The notes beneath the pieces are model-generated. The model was not told the origin of the DNA, made no database searches, and worked only from the letters and a program-made list of their open reading frames with translations. A DNA stretch of 45,092 nt from Lachnospiraceae bacterium. Its GTDB lineage: Bacteria > Bacillota > Clostridia > Lachnospirales > Lachnospiraceae. Shown here piece after piece: positions 33,604-43,028 of the stretch. Position 1 is the stretch's first letter, and every line of letters starts with the position of its first letter. The stretch covers positions 1 through 45,092 of the forward strand of contig CAJTDL010000037.1 in assembly GCA_910575035.1 (NCBI GenBank), read 5' to 3'. The translations under genes were made by a program, and so were the position numbers.

Positions 33604-35421
33604 ATGAAACAGAAAAAAGGAACTTTTGCATCGGTATTGTCTTTTGCCGGACAATGCCGATGGAAGATGGCTCTTTCCGTACTGCTTGCCATATGCAGCG
33701 TTGCGGGAGGCCTATTGCCCTATTTGGGCGTTTACCGTATCATTTTACTCTTTTTTGCAGGGGGACCGACACTTGCAAGGATATTGCCGTACATAGTTCT
33801 TTGTGCGGCGGGGTATCTTGCGAAGCAGCTATTTCATGGGTTTTCCACATCTTTCTCCCATATTTCAGCTTATCATATTTTGGAGAATATCCGTCTGGCG
33901 CTTTCAGAAAAACTTATGAGGATACCGCTTGGCAGCGTAGCTTCAAAAACTGCAGGAGAGTGGAAAAGCATTATTGTGGACCGGGTGGAAACGATTGAGC
34001 TGCCTCTGGCGCATATGATCCCGGAGGGGATTTCTAACCTGATGCTGCCGGTATGCGTATTTATTTATATGCTGGCAATGGACTTTCGTATCGCTTTGTC
34101 TGCGCTTGCCTGTGTTCCCATTGGCGCAGTTGTTTATGGCATTATGATGAAAAATTATAATTCCCAATATGACAAATACATGAAGGCGTCGAACCATGTC
34201 AACAGCGTCATTATAGAATATACGGAAGGGATTCAGGTTATCAAGGCATTTAACCAGTCTACAGGCTCTTATCAGAAATATGCCTGCGCTGTGGAGGATT
34301 TTAAGAACTTTACACTGGACTGGTTCCGCTCTACATGGGGACTTATGAATCTTGGCGCTGCCATCCTGCCGTCCACTTTGTTAGGGATGCTCCCGGTGGG
34401 AGTGCTTTTATATTTAACAGGTGATTTGATGCCTGCCGAACTAACGCTGGCTATGATTCTTTCTTTAAGCATTATTGGTCCCGTGGGCTGGTTTAATAAT
34501 GCAGTCAATGACTATAAATCCATTCAGTATGCAATCCGGGATGTGAATGAGGTTCTGGCGATTCCGGAGCTTCCTGACGGGAAACGGCAGGTTCCACTTA
34601 AGGATTTTGGAATTTCATTCGATAAGGTGCAGTTTTCTTACAACGAGCAGGGCGGCGATGTGCTGCATGGGATTGACTTAAAACTTCCGCAGGGCAGTTT
34701 TACCGCACTGGTGGGGCCTTCCGGCGGCGGAAAGTCTACCGTGGCAAAATTGATTGCAAGGTTTTGGGATGTGACAGGCGGCAGTATTTCCATAGGAGGA
34801 AGGGATATACGGAGCATTCCATTGTCACAGCTTTCAAAAACGGTCAGTTTCGTGTCGCAGGACAATTTTCTTTTTAACTGTTCCCTGTTTGAAAATATCC
34901 GTTTGGGAAAGCCGGAAGCTGCAAAAGAGGAAGTGTTTGCGGCGGCAAAGGCGGCCCGGTGTGAAGAGTTCATCGGAAGGCTTGAGAAAGGATGGGACAC
35001 ACCTGCAGGAGAGACGGGAGGAAAACTTTCCGGCGGTGAACGCCAGAGGATTGCGATTGCCCGTGCCATACTAAAAGACGCCCCGGTTGTCATTCTGGAT
35101 GAAGCCACTGCGTTCACTGATCCGGAAAATGAAGCGCAGCTCCAGGCGTCCATTGCAAGGCTGACGGAAGGGAAAACCCTGCTTGTGATAGCCCACAGGC
35201 TTTCTACCATCAAGGATGCGGATCATATTATCGTGATCAAAAATGGCAGGGTGGAGGCAAACGGAACGCATGAAACATTGCTTGACGCCAGTCCCCTATA
35301 CCGCCAGATGTGGGAAGCCCATATCGGCGCAAAGAACTGGTCGGCAGGAAGCCGGCAAACAGAAACTGGAAAAAGCAGCTATGCAGGAGAAGCCGGGAAG
35401 GAGGGCGTCAGCCATGTTTAA
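33604..35421 (+). CDS. ABC half-transporter, pair 2 first subunit
   Basis: A 605-residue fused membrane/ATPase protein. ATG 33604 follows GGAGG; TTG 33586 upstream is less likely. Six helices lie within about residues 18-310. The ATPase has Walker A GPSGGGKST (about 371), VSQDNFLF, LSGGERQ (about 475), Walker B VVILDEATAF, D-loop FTDPENE and AHRLST. The C-terminal 35 residues after NWSAGS are a polar tail that overlaps the next gene. It is a close relative of the 38015 protein. Likely a metallophore importer or lipid/peptide exporter subunit. Confidence 0.9.
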   Translation: MKQKKGTFASVLSFAGQCRWKMALSVLLAICSVAGGLLPYLGVYRIILLFFAGGPTLARILPYIVLCAAGYLAKQLFHGFSTSFSHISAYHILENIRLALSEKLMRIPLGSVASKTAGEWKSIIVDRVETIELPLAHMIPEGISNLMLPVCVFIYMLAMDFRIALSALACVPIGAVVYGIMMKNYNSQYDKYMKASNHVNSVIIEYTEGIQVIKAFNQSTGSYQKYACAVEDFKNFTLDWFRSTWGLMNLGAAILPSTLLGMLPVGVLLYLTGDLMPAELTLAMILSLSIIGPVGWFNNAVNDYKSIQYAIRDVNEVLAIPELPDGKRQVPLKDFGISFDKVQFSYNEQGGDVLHGIDLKLPQGSFTALVGPSGGGKSTVAKLIARFWDVTGGSISIGGRDIRSIPLSQLSKTVSFVSQDNFLFNCSLFENIRLGKPEAAKEEVFAAAKAARCEEFIGRLEKGWDTPAGETGGKLSGGERQRIAIARAILKDAPVVILDEATAFTDPENEAQLQASIARLTEGKTLLVIAHRLSTIKDADHIIVIKNGRVEANGTHETLLDASPLYRQMWEAHIGAKNWSAGSRQTETGKSSYAGEAGKEGVSHV

Positions 35422-37171
35422 GACAATGAAACGGATTATAAAGTGGACGGGAGAGTATAAGAAACGTCTGTATATAGGGTTTCTATGGTCATTTTTACAG
35501 ACATTGTTTACCGCTTTTCCTATCATGGGAGCGGCATATTTCATGGATTTCATGATCAAGGACAGCCGTGGCGAAATACAGATGCAGCCAGTAATGGCAT
35601 GGTACGCCTTATTGTTTATGGTTGTGGCAGTTTTGGGACGTTTTCTTTTCTCTTATCTCAGGGCAACCTTTCAGGAAAGCATTGCCTATGAGAAAACGGC
35701 GGAAGAGAGGATTCAGATTGGCAATATCCTGAAACGTGTCTCACTGGGGTTTTTTGATGAAAATAACACAGGGGAGATTGCAGGAGCCGTGACAACGGAT
35801 CTCTCTGTATATGAGATGTATGCCATGAAAATGACGGACGTCATTATCGGGGCATATATCCATGTGGCGGCAATGATTTTATGCCTGCTGTTTTTCTGCT
35901 GGCAGGCGGCGCTCATTGCACTGGCAGGAGTGGCGCTTTCCGCATTTTTCCTGCATCTGGTCAGCCGTTCAAGCAGCCGCAATTCCGTTGTACACCAGAA
36001 AGCGCAGAATTCGCTGGTTGCTTCCGTTATTGAATTTGTGCGGGGAATTGCCGTGGTAAAGGCATATGGACAGGAAGGTGTTTCTGTAAAGGGGATAAAG
36101 GATGCTTTCCGTGAGCATCAAAAAATTAATATTAAAATTGAGCTTGATTATGTGTGGCGTAACGGGCTGCACCAGATTTCCCTGAAACTGGCATCCGTGG
36201 GTATCGTGTTAGTAACGGCTGTCCTTGCCATGCAGGGAGAAATGGAACTTCCGGTTTTTTTGATGATGGCGGTTTTCTCTTTCGTATTGTTTTCGCAGGT
36301 GGAGCAGGTGCAGAATGGCGCCCACACCATGCAGTTGATTGAAACTGCGATGAATAAGCTGGAAGCAATTAAAAATGCAGAATTTATAGACACGGGAGCA
36401 GGGAATGCAGCGCCGGAAAACTATGATATTGCTTTTTCAGACGTAGATTTCAGCTATGGCAGAAACCGTGTGCTCCACAATGTCTCATTCCAAATCCCGC
36501 AGGGCAGCGCTACAGCGATTGTGGGACCATCCGGGAGTGGGAAAACCACAATCTGCAGTCTCTTGGCAAGGTTTTATGATGTGGACAGCGGAAGCATTAC
36601 GGTTGGCGGTACAGACGTGAGGGAATTTACCTGCGACAGTCTTTTGGGCAATATCTCTATGGTGTTCCAGAATGTATATCTGTTCCGGGACACGATAAGA
36701 AACAATATCTGTTTTGGAAAGCCGGACGCTGCGGAAGAAGAAATGATTGAAGCGGCAAAGAAAGCAAGGTGCCATGACTTTATTTCAGATTTGCCGCAAG
36801 GGTATGACACCATGATCGGGGAAGGCGGAGGGACGCTTTCCGGCGGTGAGAAACAGAGGATTTCCATTGCCCGTGCAATTTTAAAAGATGCGCCGATTGT
36901 GATTTTGGACGAAGCCACTGCCAGTGTCGATCCTGAAAATGAGCATCTGATTCAGGCGGCAATTTCCGAGCTTGCCAGAGGAAAAACATTGATTACCATT
37001 GCACACCGTATTGCTACCATCGAAAATGCAGACCAGATATTGGTTGTGGATAGAGGAAGGATTGTTCAGTGCGGCAGGCATCAGGAACTTGCTGCGCAGA
37101 AAGGAATTTACCGAAACTTTGTGGAAACAAGGGAACGGGCGGAAGGGTGGAGGATAACCGGAAACAAGTAA
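35414..37171 (+). CDS. ABC half-transporter, pair 2 second subunit
   Basis: A 585-residue partner. ATG 35414 follows GGAAGGAGGG and overlaps the previous gene by 8 bases, so the two are coupled. Membrane helices span about residues 15-305. The ATPase has Walker A GPSGSGKTT (about 370), VFQNVYLF, LSGGEKQ (about 475), Walker B IVILDEATAS, D-loop SVDPENE and AHRIAT. It resembles the 39754 protein (same VFQNVYLF, LSGGEKQRISIARA and GRHxEL end). Confidence 0.9.
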   Translation: MFKTMKRIIKWTGEYKKRLYIGFLWSFLQTLFTAFPIMGAAYFMDFMIKDSRGEIQMQPVMAWYALLFMVVAVLGRFLFSYLRATFQESIAYEKTAEERIQIGNILKRVSLGFFDENNTGEIAGAVTTDLSVYEMYAMKMTDVIIGAYIHVAAMILCLLFFCWQAALIALAGVALSAFFLHLVSRSSSRNSVVHQKAQNSLVASVIEFVRGIAVVKAYGQEGVSVKGIKDAFREHQKINIKIELDYVWRNGLHQISLKLASVGIVLVTAVLAMQGEMELPVFLMMAVFSFVLFSQVEQVQNGAHTMQLIETAMNKLEAIKNAEFIDTGAGNAAPENYDIAFSDVDFSYGRNRVLHNVSFQIPQGSATAIVGPSGSGKTTICSLLARFYDVDSGSITVGGTDVREFTCDSLLGNISMVFQNVYLFRDTIRNNICFGKPDAAEEEMIEAAKKARCHDFISDLPQGYDTMIGEGGGTLSGGEKQRISIARAILKDAPIVILDEATASVDPENEHLIQAAISELARGKTLITIAHRIATIENADQILVVDRGRIVQCGRHQELAAQKGIYRNFVETRERAEGWRITGNK

Positions 37172-37200
37172 AAATTTTTATATTTGCATGATGTTCCCCC

Positions 37201-37229
37201 TTGACATCCGTAAAACTCTATATTATAAT
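37201..37229 (+). promoter_or_regulatory. Consensus promoter of tetR 2
   Basis: TTGACA, 17 bases, TATAAT: a perfect sigma-A promoter, the strongest in the window. Confidence 0.85.
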
Positions 37230-37230
37230 C

Positions 37231-37258
37231 CATAACATAGTTATGAAACGATGTTATG
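37231..37258. promoter_or_regulatory. Probable TetR 2 operator
   Basis: CATAACAT and ATGTTATG form 8-base arms 12 bases apart, and an inner CATAAC-ATA-GTTATG palindrome (37231-37245) is nested in it. It starts one base after the -10 box, so binding would block transcription. It is unlike the metal box, so TetR 2 probably regulates itself. Confidence 0.6.
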
Positions 37259-37274
37259 AAATGGAGGCGGTTAC

Positions 37275-37901
37275 TTGGCAAAGCAGATTGAAGGCGTATA
37301 TGAGCGTTTACTGGAATGTGCAGAACAGGAATTTTTGGAGAAGGGATATACGGAAGCGTCCCTGCGTAACATTGCCGCCAATGCGAATACCAGCACTAAT
37401 TCCATTTATGTGCGGTTCAAGGACAAAGAAGGGCTTTTCACAGCTATCGTAGAGCCGGTGGTAAACAAATTGATGGAAACTTTTATCAATGTGCAGGAAA
37501 CTTTTCACGGGCTTGACAAGGAAACCCAGTCCCGGCAGATGGGGCAGTATACAGAGGGCGAGATGGATAAAATGCTCGACTATATGTACGATAACCTGAA
37601 TGCGTTCCGTCTGCTGCTTGACGCTTCCTATGGCACAAGGTTCCATAATTTTGTGGATGAGCTGGTGCGCATTGAAGTGGAGTACACGTATAAATATATG
37701 GAGGTTGTGGGGCGTCCGGCAGGAGTGGAGGATGCGATGGCGGAAAACCTGCTGCATATTGTGACCACTTCCTATTTTGAAGGGATGTTCGAGGTCATAC
37801 GGCACGGGATGGGCAGGGAAGAGGCGAAAAGGTATATGCGCTTGCTCGGAAAATACCATCATACAGGATTTTCAGCAATTTTCTATCCTGACAGCGACTG
37901 A
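37275..37901 (+). CDS. TetR-family regulator of ABC pair 3
   Basis: A 208-residue regulator, TTG start with GGAGGCGG 5 bases upstream. The helix-turn-helix spans residues about 9-55 (RLLECAEQEFLEKGYTEASLRNIAANANTSTNSIYVRFKDKE region). The ligand domain resembles that of TetR 1 (LLLDASYGTRFHNFVDELVRIEVE here, LLLQCSDGTRYSRMIDDMVEIEVE there), so both probably sense related compounds. A consensus promoter and an inverted repeat lie in front. It precedes ABC pair 3 by 113 bases with a metal box between. Confidence 0.9.
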   Translation: MAKQIEGVYERLLECAEQEFLEKGYTEASLRNIAANANTSTNSIYVRFKDKEGLFTAIVEPVVNKLMETFINVQETFHGLDKETQSRQMGQYTEGEMDKMLDYMYDNLNAFRLLLDASYGTRFHNFVDELVRIEVEYTYKYMEVVGRPAGVEDAMAENLLHIVTTSYFEGMFEVIRHGMGREEAKRYMRLLGKYHHTGFSAIFYPDSD

Positions 37902-37977
37902 ATACAGTTCCTAATCACTTGTGAAACAGGCTGCTTTTTCAGATATGTGGAATGGCAGCCTTAAAATAAAAACATAG

Positions 37978-37993
37978 GTTAGCGAAAACTAAC
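37978..37993. promoter_or_regulatory. Metal-box operator 8
   Basis: GTTAG CGAAAA CTAAC with an added G and C outside, so 6-base arms. It is 21 bases before ABC pair 3. Confidence 0.8.
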
Positions 37994-38014
37994 CCAAAAA
38001 AGGAGGAATATATT

Positions 38015-39757
38015 ATGCAAAAACAAAATCCGGTTCTTCGTTTATGGGAGCTTGGAGAAAAAGAACATGGCAGGCTGATACGGGCGGTTCTGTCTGCCTT
38101 TATCGGTGTGGCTGGCGGCATGATCCCATACTTTGCTGCAGCGCAGATGATTATCCGCCTGCTGGCGGGGGATAAGGAACTGCCGGTTTACCTGACATGG
38201 CTGTGTGTAGGCTTTGCGGGATATGCGGTGCGTACTTTTGCTTATAATCTGGCGCTGTCCATGTCCCATAAAGCGACTTTTTCTGTTTTAAAGACGATCC
38301 GCCAGAAGATATTGGCGAAGCTCCCGAAACTTCCGCTTGGGACAGTTACAGATATGTCCAGTGGAAAGATGAAACAGATGATTGTGGACCATGTGGACAG
38401 CATGGAAACCACTCTTGCACACCTGCTCCCTGAACTGACGTCCAATGTCGCAGGACCTGTGCTGATTATTATATACCTGTTTGTCCTTGACTGGCGTATG
38501 GCATTGCTGTCCCTTGTTTCCATTCCGGCAGGCATGGTATTCATGATGACAGTAATGGGTTCTTATGGCAGGGATTATGAGGGGGCTGTGGAAACAACAA
38601 AGGAGATGAATGAAACGATTGTTGAGTATATCGGCGGCATAGAAGTGATCAAGACCTTTAATCAGGGGAAAAAGTCATATGCAAGGTTTACGGATAAGGT
38701 AAGGGCGAACGCATCTTATTACTATAATTGGATGAAAAAGTGCCAGTTCGGCATGTCCATGTCCTATGCGATTGTGCCTGCAACACTGATTACGATCCTG
38801 CCTGTGGGCTGGCTTCTGTACAGGGGCGGCAGCCTTCCGATGGATACTTTTATTACAGTGATTATTTTGTCTCTGGGGATTGCAGGGCCGCTCATTGCGG
38901 CAATGAATTTTGTGGACACACTGGCGCAGGTCGGAACCATCGTTGCCTCAGTGGATGAAGTCTTACAGGGTGAGGAACAGCATCACAGTGAAATGACCGT
39001 AAGCTTTGCAGGCAGGGATATATCGCTTCGGCATGTTTCTTTTGGTTATCATGACGATAAAGAAATTCTCCATGACGTAAGCATGGAAATCCCCGCAGGA
39101 ACAATGACAGCCTTTGTTGGTCCTTCCGGCAGCGGCAAGTCTACGGTTGCCAAACTTATTGCAGGTTTTTGGGATGTGAAAGACGGCAGCATCACAATGG
39201 GCGGGCATGATTTGAGAGAAATCCCATTAGAGCAGCTTTACGACCAGGTTGCATTTGTATCGCAGGACAATTATCTTTTTGATGAGTCTGTCCGTGAGAA
39301 TATCCGTATGGGCAGGCTGTCCGCTACTGACAGGGAAGTGGAAGAAGCGGCAGAGGCAGCGGGATGCGGCAGTTTTATCCGTGGGCTGGAAAAGGGATAT
39401 GACACGCTGGTTGGCAGCGGCGGGGCGCACCTTTCCGGTGGGGAAAGACAGCGGATCGCCATAGCAAGGGCGATGCTTAAAAATGCGCCTGTTGTAATAC
39501 TTGACGAGGCTACTGCCTACATAGATCCGGAAAATGAGGCGGTTATCCAGAAAGCAGTGGCAAAGCTGGTGAAAGGAAAGACGGTCATGGTGATTGCACA
39601 CCGCCTGTCTACCATAACCGATGCGGATAAAATCGTTGTCATAAAGGATGGCAGAATTAAAGCGCAGGGAACCCATGAACAGTTATTGCAGGACAGCCTG
39701 CTGTATCATTCGATGTGGCAGGCGCATATCGGGGCAAAGGATGGTGATGCGGCATGA
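38015..39757 (+). CDS. ABC half-transporter, pair 3 first subunit
   Basis: A 580-residue fused membrane/ATPase protein; ATG 38015 follows AAAGGAGG. Membrane helices span about residues 22-305. The ATPase has Walker A GPSGSGKST (about 368), VSQDNYLF, LSGGERQ (about 472), Walker B VVILDEATAY, D-loop YIDPENE and AHRLST. It is closest to the first subunit of pair 2. Its stop overlaps the next start as ATGA, implying a fixed 1:1 heterodimer. Confidence 0.9.
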   Translation: MQKQNPVLRLWELGEKEHGRLIRAVLSAFIGVAGGMIPYFAAAQMIIRLLAGDKELPVYLTWLCVGFAGYAVRTFAYNLALSMSHKATFSVLKTIRQKILAKLPKLPLGTVTDMSSGKMKQMIVDHVDSMETTLAHLLPELTSNVAGPVLIIIYLFVLDWRMALLSLVSIPAGMVFMMTVMGSYGRDYEGAVETTKEMNETIVEYIGGIEVIKTFNQGKKSYARFTDKVRANASYYYNWMKKCQFGMSMSYAIVPATLITILPVGWLLYRGGSLPMDTFITVIILSLGIAGPLIAAMNFVDTLAQVGTIVASVDEVLQGEEQHHSEMTVSFAGRDISLRHVSFGYHDDKEILHDVSMEIPAGTMTAFVGPSGSGKSTVAKLIAGFWDVKDGSITMGGHDLREIPLEQLYDQVAFVSQDNYLFDESVRENIRMGRLSATDREVEEAAEAAGCGSFIRGLEKGYDTLVGSGGAHLSGGERQRIAIARAMLKNAPVVILDEATAYIDPENEAVIQKAVAKLVKGKTVMVIAHRLSTITDADKIVVIKDGRIKAQGTHEQLLQDSLLYHSMWQAHIGAKDGDAA

Positions 39758-41493
39758 TTAGTACATTCAAAAAAATATGGCAGTTTGCAGGGAATGAAAA
39801 GGGGAATATCAATAAATCTGTGGCAGTAAGTTTTCTGAATGCGGTTTTCCATATGTTGGAGGTCAGTGCGATTTATTTTGTCATAGCCGCTTTGACGGAT
39901 GGAGAGCAGGGGACAAAAACAGCATGGATTTCGCTGGCATTTATGGCTGCCAGCATTATTGGAAATGCAGTGACAAACCGTTTTTCAAAGCTGCAGCAGA
40001 CACACGCAGGTTATTTCATGGCTGCAGACAGGAGGGTTCTGATTGGAAACAAGCTGAAAAGCGTGCCTATGGGATTTTTTAATGAGAACAGCCTGGGGGA
40101 AGTTACAGGCGTATGCACGACGGTGCTTGGAAATATTGAAATGATGGTGCCTATGGTATTGGTCAACATTATGGGCGGTTTGATTGGTACGGCAGTGTTT
40201 ACCCTTATGATACTGGTTTTTGACTGGAGGATTGGGCTGATAACGGTTGCGGGGATTGTTTTATATCTGTTGATCGTGTCCTCTATGGAGAAAAAATCTG
40301 CTGCCATTGCTCCCAATGCACAGAAATCGCAGACAGCTTTAGTGGAGGCAGTCTTGGAGTATGTGCAGGGTATGGGTGTTATTAAGTCTTTCAATCTAAG
40401 CGGGAAGGGTGATAAAAAATTGCAGGGCGCTTTGGAATTTAACCGCAAGAGCAATCTGGACATGGAGAGGCTGCTGACGCCCTATTCTATTTTTCAGGAA
40501 CTGTCTTTGCAGGCAGCGGGGATTGGAATGATGCTTGCGGCAATATTGTTTTGGATAAATGGCACGATGCCGCTCGCTAATGCGCTGATGGTCATTATCA
40601 TGTCATTTTTAGTGTTCGGTCAGATTAAGCTGTTCGGGATGGGAATCTCCATGCTCCGGCTGGCAGCAGGCAGCATTGACAGAACTTTACAGACAGAGGA
40701 TATGGAACAGATGGATGAAAGGGGCAGGGAATTACAGACAAAATCCCATGACATTGAATTTCAGAATGTGCGTTTTTCTTATGAGAATAAGGAAATCCTT
40801 CACGGCATCAATGCAGTGCTGCCAGATAAGTCTACAACGGCAGTCATTGGTCCATCCGGTTCCGGCAAGACCACGCTCTGTAACCTGATTGCCCGGTTTT
40901 GGGATGTGGACAGCGGCTCGGTCAAAATCGGTGGCAGGGATGTAAAGGATTATACACTGGAGTCCCTGATGGAACAGATCAGCATGGTGTTCCAGAATGT
41001 CTATCTTTTTGCTGACACCATTGAGAACAATATTAAGTTCGGAAAGCCTGACGCAACACATGAGGAGGTAGTGGCAGCGGCAAGGAAAGCCTGCTGTGAT
41101 GATTTTATTGAAGCCCTTCCGGATGGGTACAATACCGTTATTGGAGAGGGCGGGGCTTCCCTTTCCGGCGGTGAGAAGCAGAGGATATCCATTGCCCGTG
41201 CCATGTTAAAGGATGCGCCGATTGTTATATTTGATGAAGCGACGGCAAATGTTGATCCGGAAAACGAAGACCGTCTGCAGAAGGCGATTGAGGAACTGAC
41301 AAAAGATAAGACAATCATTATGATTGCCCACAGACTGAAAACGGTGCAGAATGCAGACCAGATTCTTGTAGTGGACGATGGGAATATTGTGCAGCGGGGC
41401 AGGCATGAGGAACTGATTGGGAAGAAAGGAATCTATGCGGATTTTGTACTTGGACGGAAAGAAGCTATTGGCTGGAAAATGAATGTAATCTGA
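39754..41493 (+). CDS. ABC half-transporter, pair 3 second subunit
   Basis: A 579-residue partner beginning inside the previous stop. Membrane helices span about residues 18-300. The ATPase has Walker A GPSGSGKTT (about 366), VFQNVYLF, LSGGEKQ (about 469), Walker B IVIFDEATAN, D-loop NVDPENE and AHRLKT. It is closest to the second subunit of pair 2, so pairs 2 and 3 arose by duplication of the whole unit. Confidence 0.9.
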   Translation: MISTFKKIWQFAGNEKGNINKSVAVSFLNAVFHMLEVSAIYFVIAALTDGEQGTKTAWISLAFMAASIIGNAVTNRFSKLQQTHAGYFMAADRRVLIGNKLKSVPMGFFNENSLGEVTGVCTTVLGNIEMMVPMVLVNIMGGLIGTAVFTLMILVFDWRIGLITVAGIVLYLLIVSSMEKKSAAIAPNAQKSQTALVEAVLEYVQGMGVIKSFNLSGKGDKKLQGALEFNRKSNLDMERLLTPYSIFQELSLQAAGIGMMLAAILFWINGTMPLANALMVIIMSFLVFGQIKLFGMGISMLRLAAGSIDRTLQTEDMEQMDERGRELQTKSHDIEFQNVRFSYENKEILHGINAVLPDKSTTAVIGPSGSGKTTLCNLIARFWDVDSGSVKIGGRDVKDYTLESLMEQISMVFQNVYLFADTIENNIKFGKPDATHEEVVAAARKACCDDFIEALPDGYNTVIGEGGASLSGGEKQRISIARAMLKDAPIVIFDEATANVDPENEDRLQKAIEELTKDKTIIMIAHRLKTVQNADQILVVDDGNIVQRGRHEELIGKKGIYADFVLGRKEAIGWKMNVI

Positions 41494-41540
41494 TGGAAAT
41501 ATACTTTTTATAAAATTACAGAGAAAAGGAGGATATTGTT

Positions 41541-42914
41541 ATGGCAAAAACAACAGATACCCGGACGCAACTGTTGACGGCTTCACCGTTTCAGCTTATG
41601 CTTTCATTGAGTATTCCGGCAATTATCGGTATGGTGGTTGTGGGGCTATACAATTTTATGGACAGGGTGTTTGTAGGGCAGTTAATTGATGAAGTGGCAA
41701 TGGGGGCGGTGTCCGTTTCTTATCCGTTTACCCTGATTAATACAGGAGTTTCTACATTGATTGGGGTTGGCTCTGCATCTGTTTTGTCCCGTGCGGTTGG
41801 CAAGAAGGATCAGGGCACGATTGATAAGATCATGGGAAACCTGATTGCACTAAATCTTATTCTTGGGGTTATCATTACGATTACAGGGATGATATTTACA
41901 CGCCCGATTTTAGGGTTTAGCGGCGCAGAGGGAGAAATCTTAAATAATGCGGAAGAATATCTTAGGATTATATTTGCAGGTTCTTTGTTTGTGAATTTTG
42001 CGCAATCAGCTAATATGATTATGCGTGGGGAAGGGATTCTGAAAAAGGCAATGCTGATTACCGGAACAGGAGCCGTGCTGAATATTATCCTTGATCCGGT
42101 TATGATCTCATTGATGAAAACATGGGGGAACGGAGTAGAAGGCGCAGCTTATGCGACGGTCATCTCGCAGATAGTTACAGCAACTATTACATTATGGTAT
42201 TTTCTGAAAAAAAGTAAAATGGTGCGCATACATAAAATCCGTGTGGAAGGTTCCCTGCTTTCAGAAATCTTTGGGGTCGGCGTTTCTGCCATGCTGATGC
42301 AGGTAATGACTTTAGTGCAGCAGACAGTTCTCTACAATGTGGCATCCAGATATGGCGGTGAGACGTGGCAGATTATTTTGGGCGCTGCATTAAGCATACA
42401 GTCCTTTACGCTCATACCGCTTTGGGGAATGAGCCAGGGCTTCCAGCCAGCCGCCGGAACAAATTTTGGAGCAAAACAGTATGACCGGGTAAAGCAGATG
42501 ACAAAGTCTTTTTCAATTGGAGCTACGGCTCTTAGCCTGATATTCTATGTTCCGATACAACTGGCACCGGGAACTATACTTTCATGGTTTATTAAGGATA
42601 AAGATATTGTGGGGCAGGGGGTGGCGGATTTCCGTATCCTGTTCAGCACCTATATTTTATTAGGGTTTGTACTTATGGTTATTACGCTTATGCAGTCTTT
42701 AGGAAAAGCGTCCAAAGCAAGTATATTAGTTATGATGCGCCAGATTGTCCTTTTTGTCCCGCTGGCAATACTTCTGCCTATGGTTGGGGGATTAGGGATT
42801 GACGGCGTATTCCTTGCCCCGGCATTGACAGATCTGGTTGTAATGGTTCTGGCGGTATTCCTGCTTATGGGAGAGTTCCGCAATATATCGAAGCTGGCTT
42901 CACAGAGGAAATGA
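41541..42914 (+). CDS. MATE-family efflux transporter
   Basis: A 457-residue, twelve-helix secondary transporter of the MatE fold that exports small organic cations or metal-chelating molecules using Na+ or H+. The start has AAAAGGAGG. The family's two-fold repeat is visible: YNFMDRVFVGQL near residue 37 and ALSIQSFTLIPLWGMSQGFQPAAGTNFGA near 285-313. It has no metal box of its own and lies 47 bases after ABC pair 3, so it probably reads through from that operon. It might export a metallophore or a drug; nothing in the sequence decides. Confidence 0.9.
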   Translation: MAKTTDTRTQLLTASPFQLMLSLSIPAIIGMVVVGLYNFMDRVFVGQLIDEVAMGAVSVSYPFTLINTGVSTLIGVGSASVLSRAVGKKDQGTIDKIMGNLIALNLILGVIITITGMIFTRPILGFSGAEGEILNNAEEYLRIIFAGSLFVNFAQSANMIMRGEGILKKAMLITGTGAVLNIILDPVMISLMKTWGNGVEGAAYATVISQIVTATITLWYFLKKSKMVRIHKIRVEGSLLSEIFGVGVSAMLMQVMTLVQQTVLYNVASRYGGETWQIILGAALSIQSFTLIPLWGMSQGFQPAAGTNFGAKQYDRVKQMTKSFSIGATALSLIFYVPIQLAPGTILSWFIKDKDIVGQGVADFRILFSTYILLGFVLMVITLMQSLGKASKASILVMMRQIVLFVPLAILLPMVGGLGIDGVFLAPALTDLVVMVLAVFLLMGEFRNISKLASQRK

Positions 42915-42996
42915 TGGAAAGGCTTGGTTGGGAAAACATGGAAGGTTGAAGGGAATAAGTGAGAGAGCATTACTACTGGAAGTAGTTTATCTTTCA

Positions 42997-43028
42997 AAGG
43001 CGTTAGGTTTAGGGCTTAACGCCTTTTT
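42997..43028 (+). terminator. Terminator after the MATE gene
   Basis: Nine-base stem AAGGCGTTA/TAACGCCTT, 11-base loop, then more T. It reaches the stop codon of the DtxR gene on the - strand. Confidence 0.85.

Noticed and set aside
25217-42914. Reading the cargo as a multidrug resistance island (TetR, ABC, MATE)
   Set aside because: Flavodoxin, ZIP, HMA, two DtxR genes and shared metal boxes point to metals. Drug export by one of the pumps cannot be ruled out.
43002-43023. GTTAG near CTTAAC, at first taken as a tenth metal box
   Set aside because: The spacing differs and the bases form the stem of the terminator after the MATE gene.
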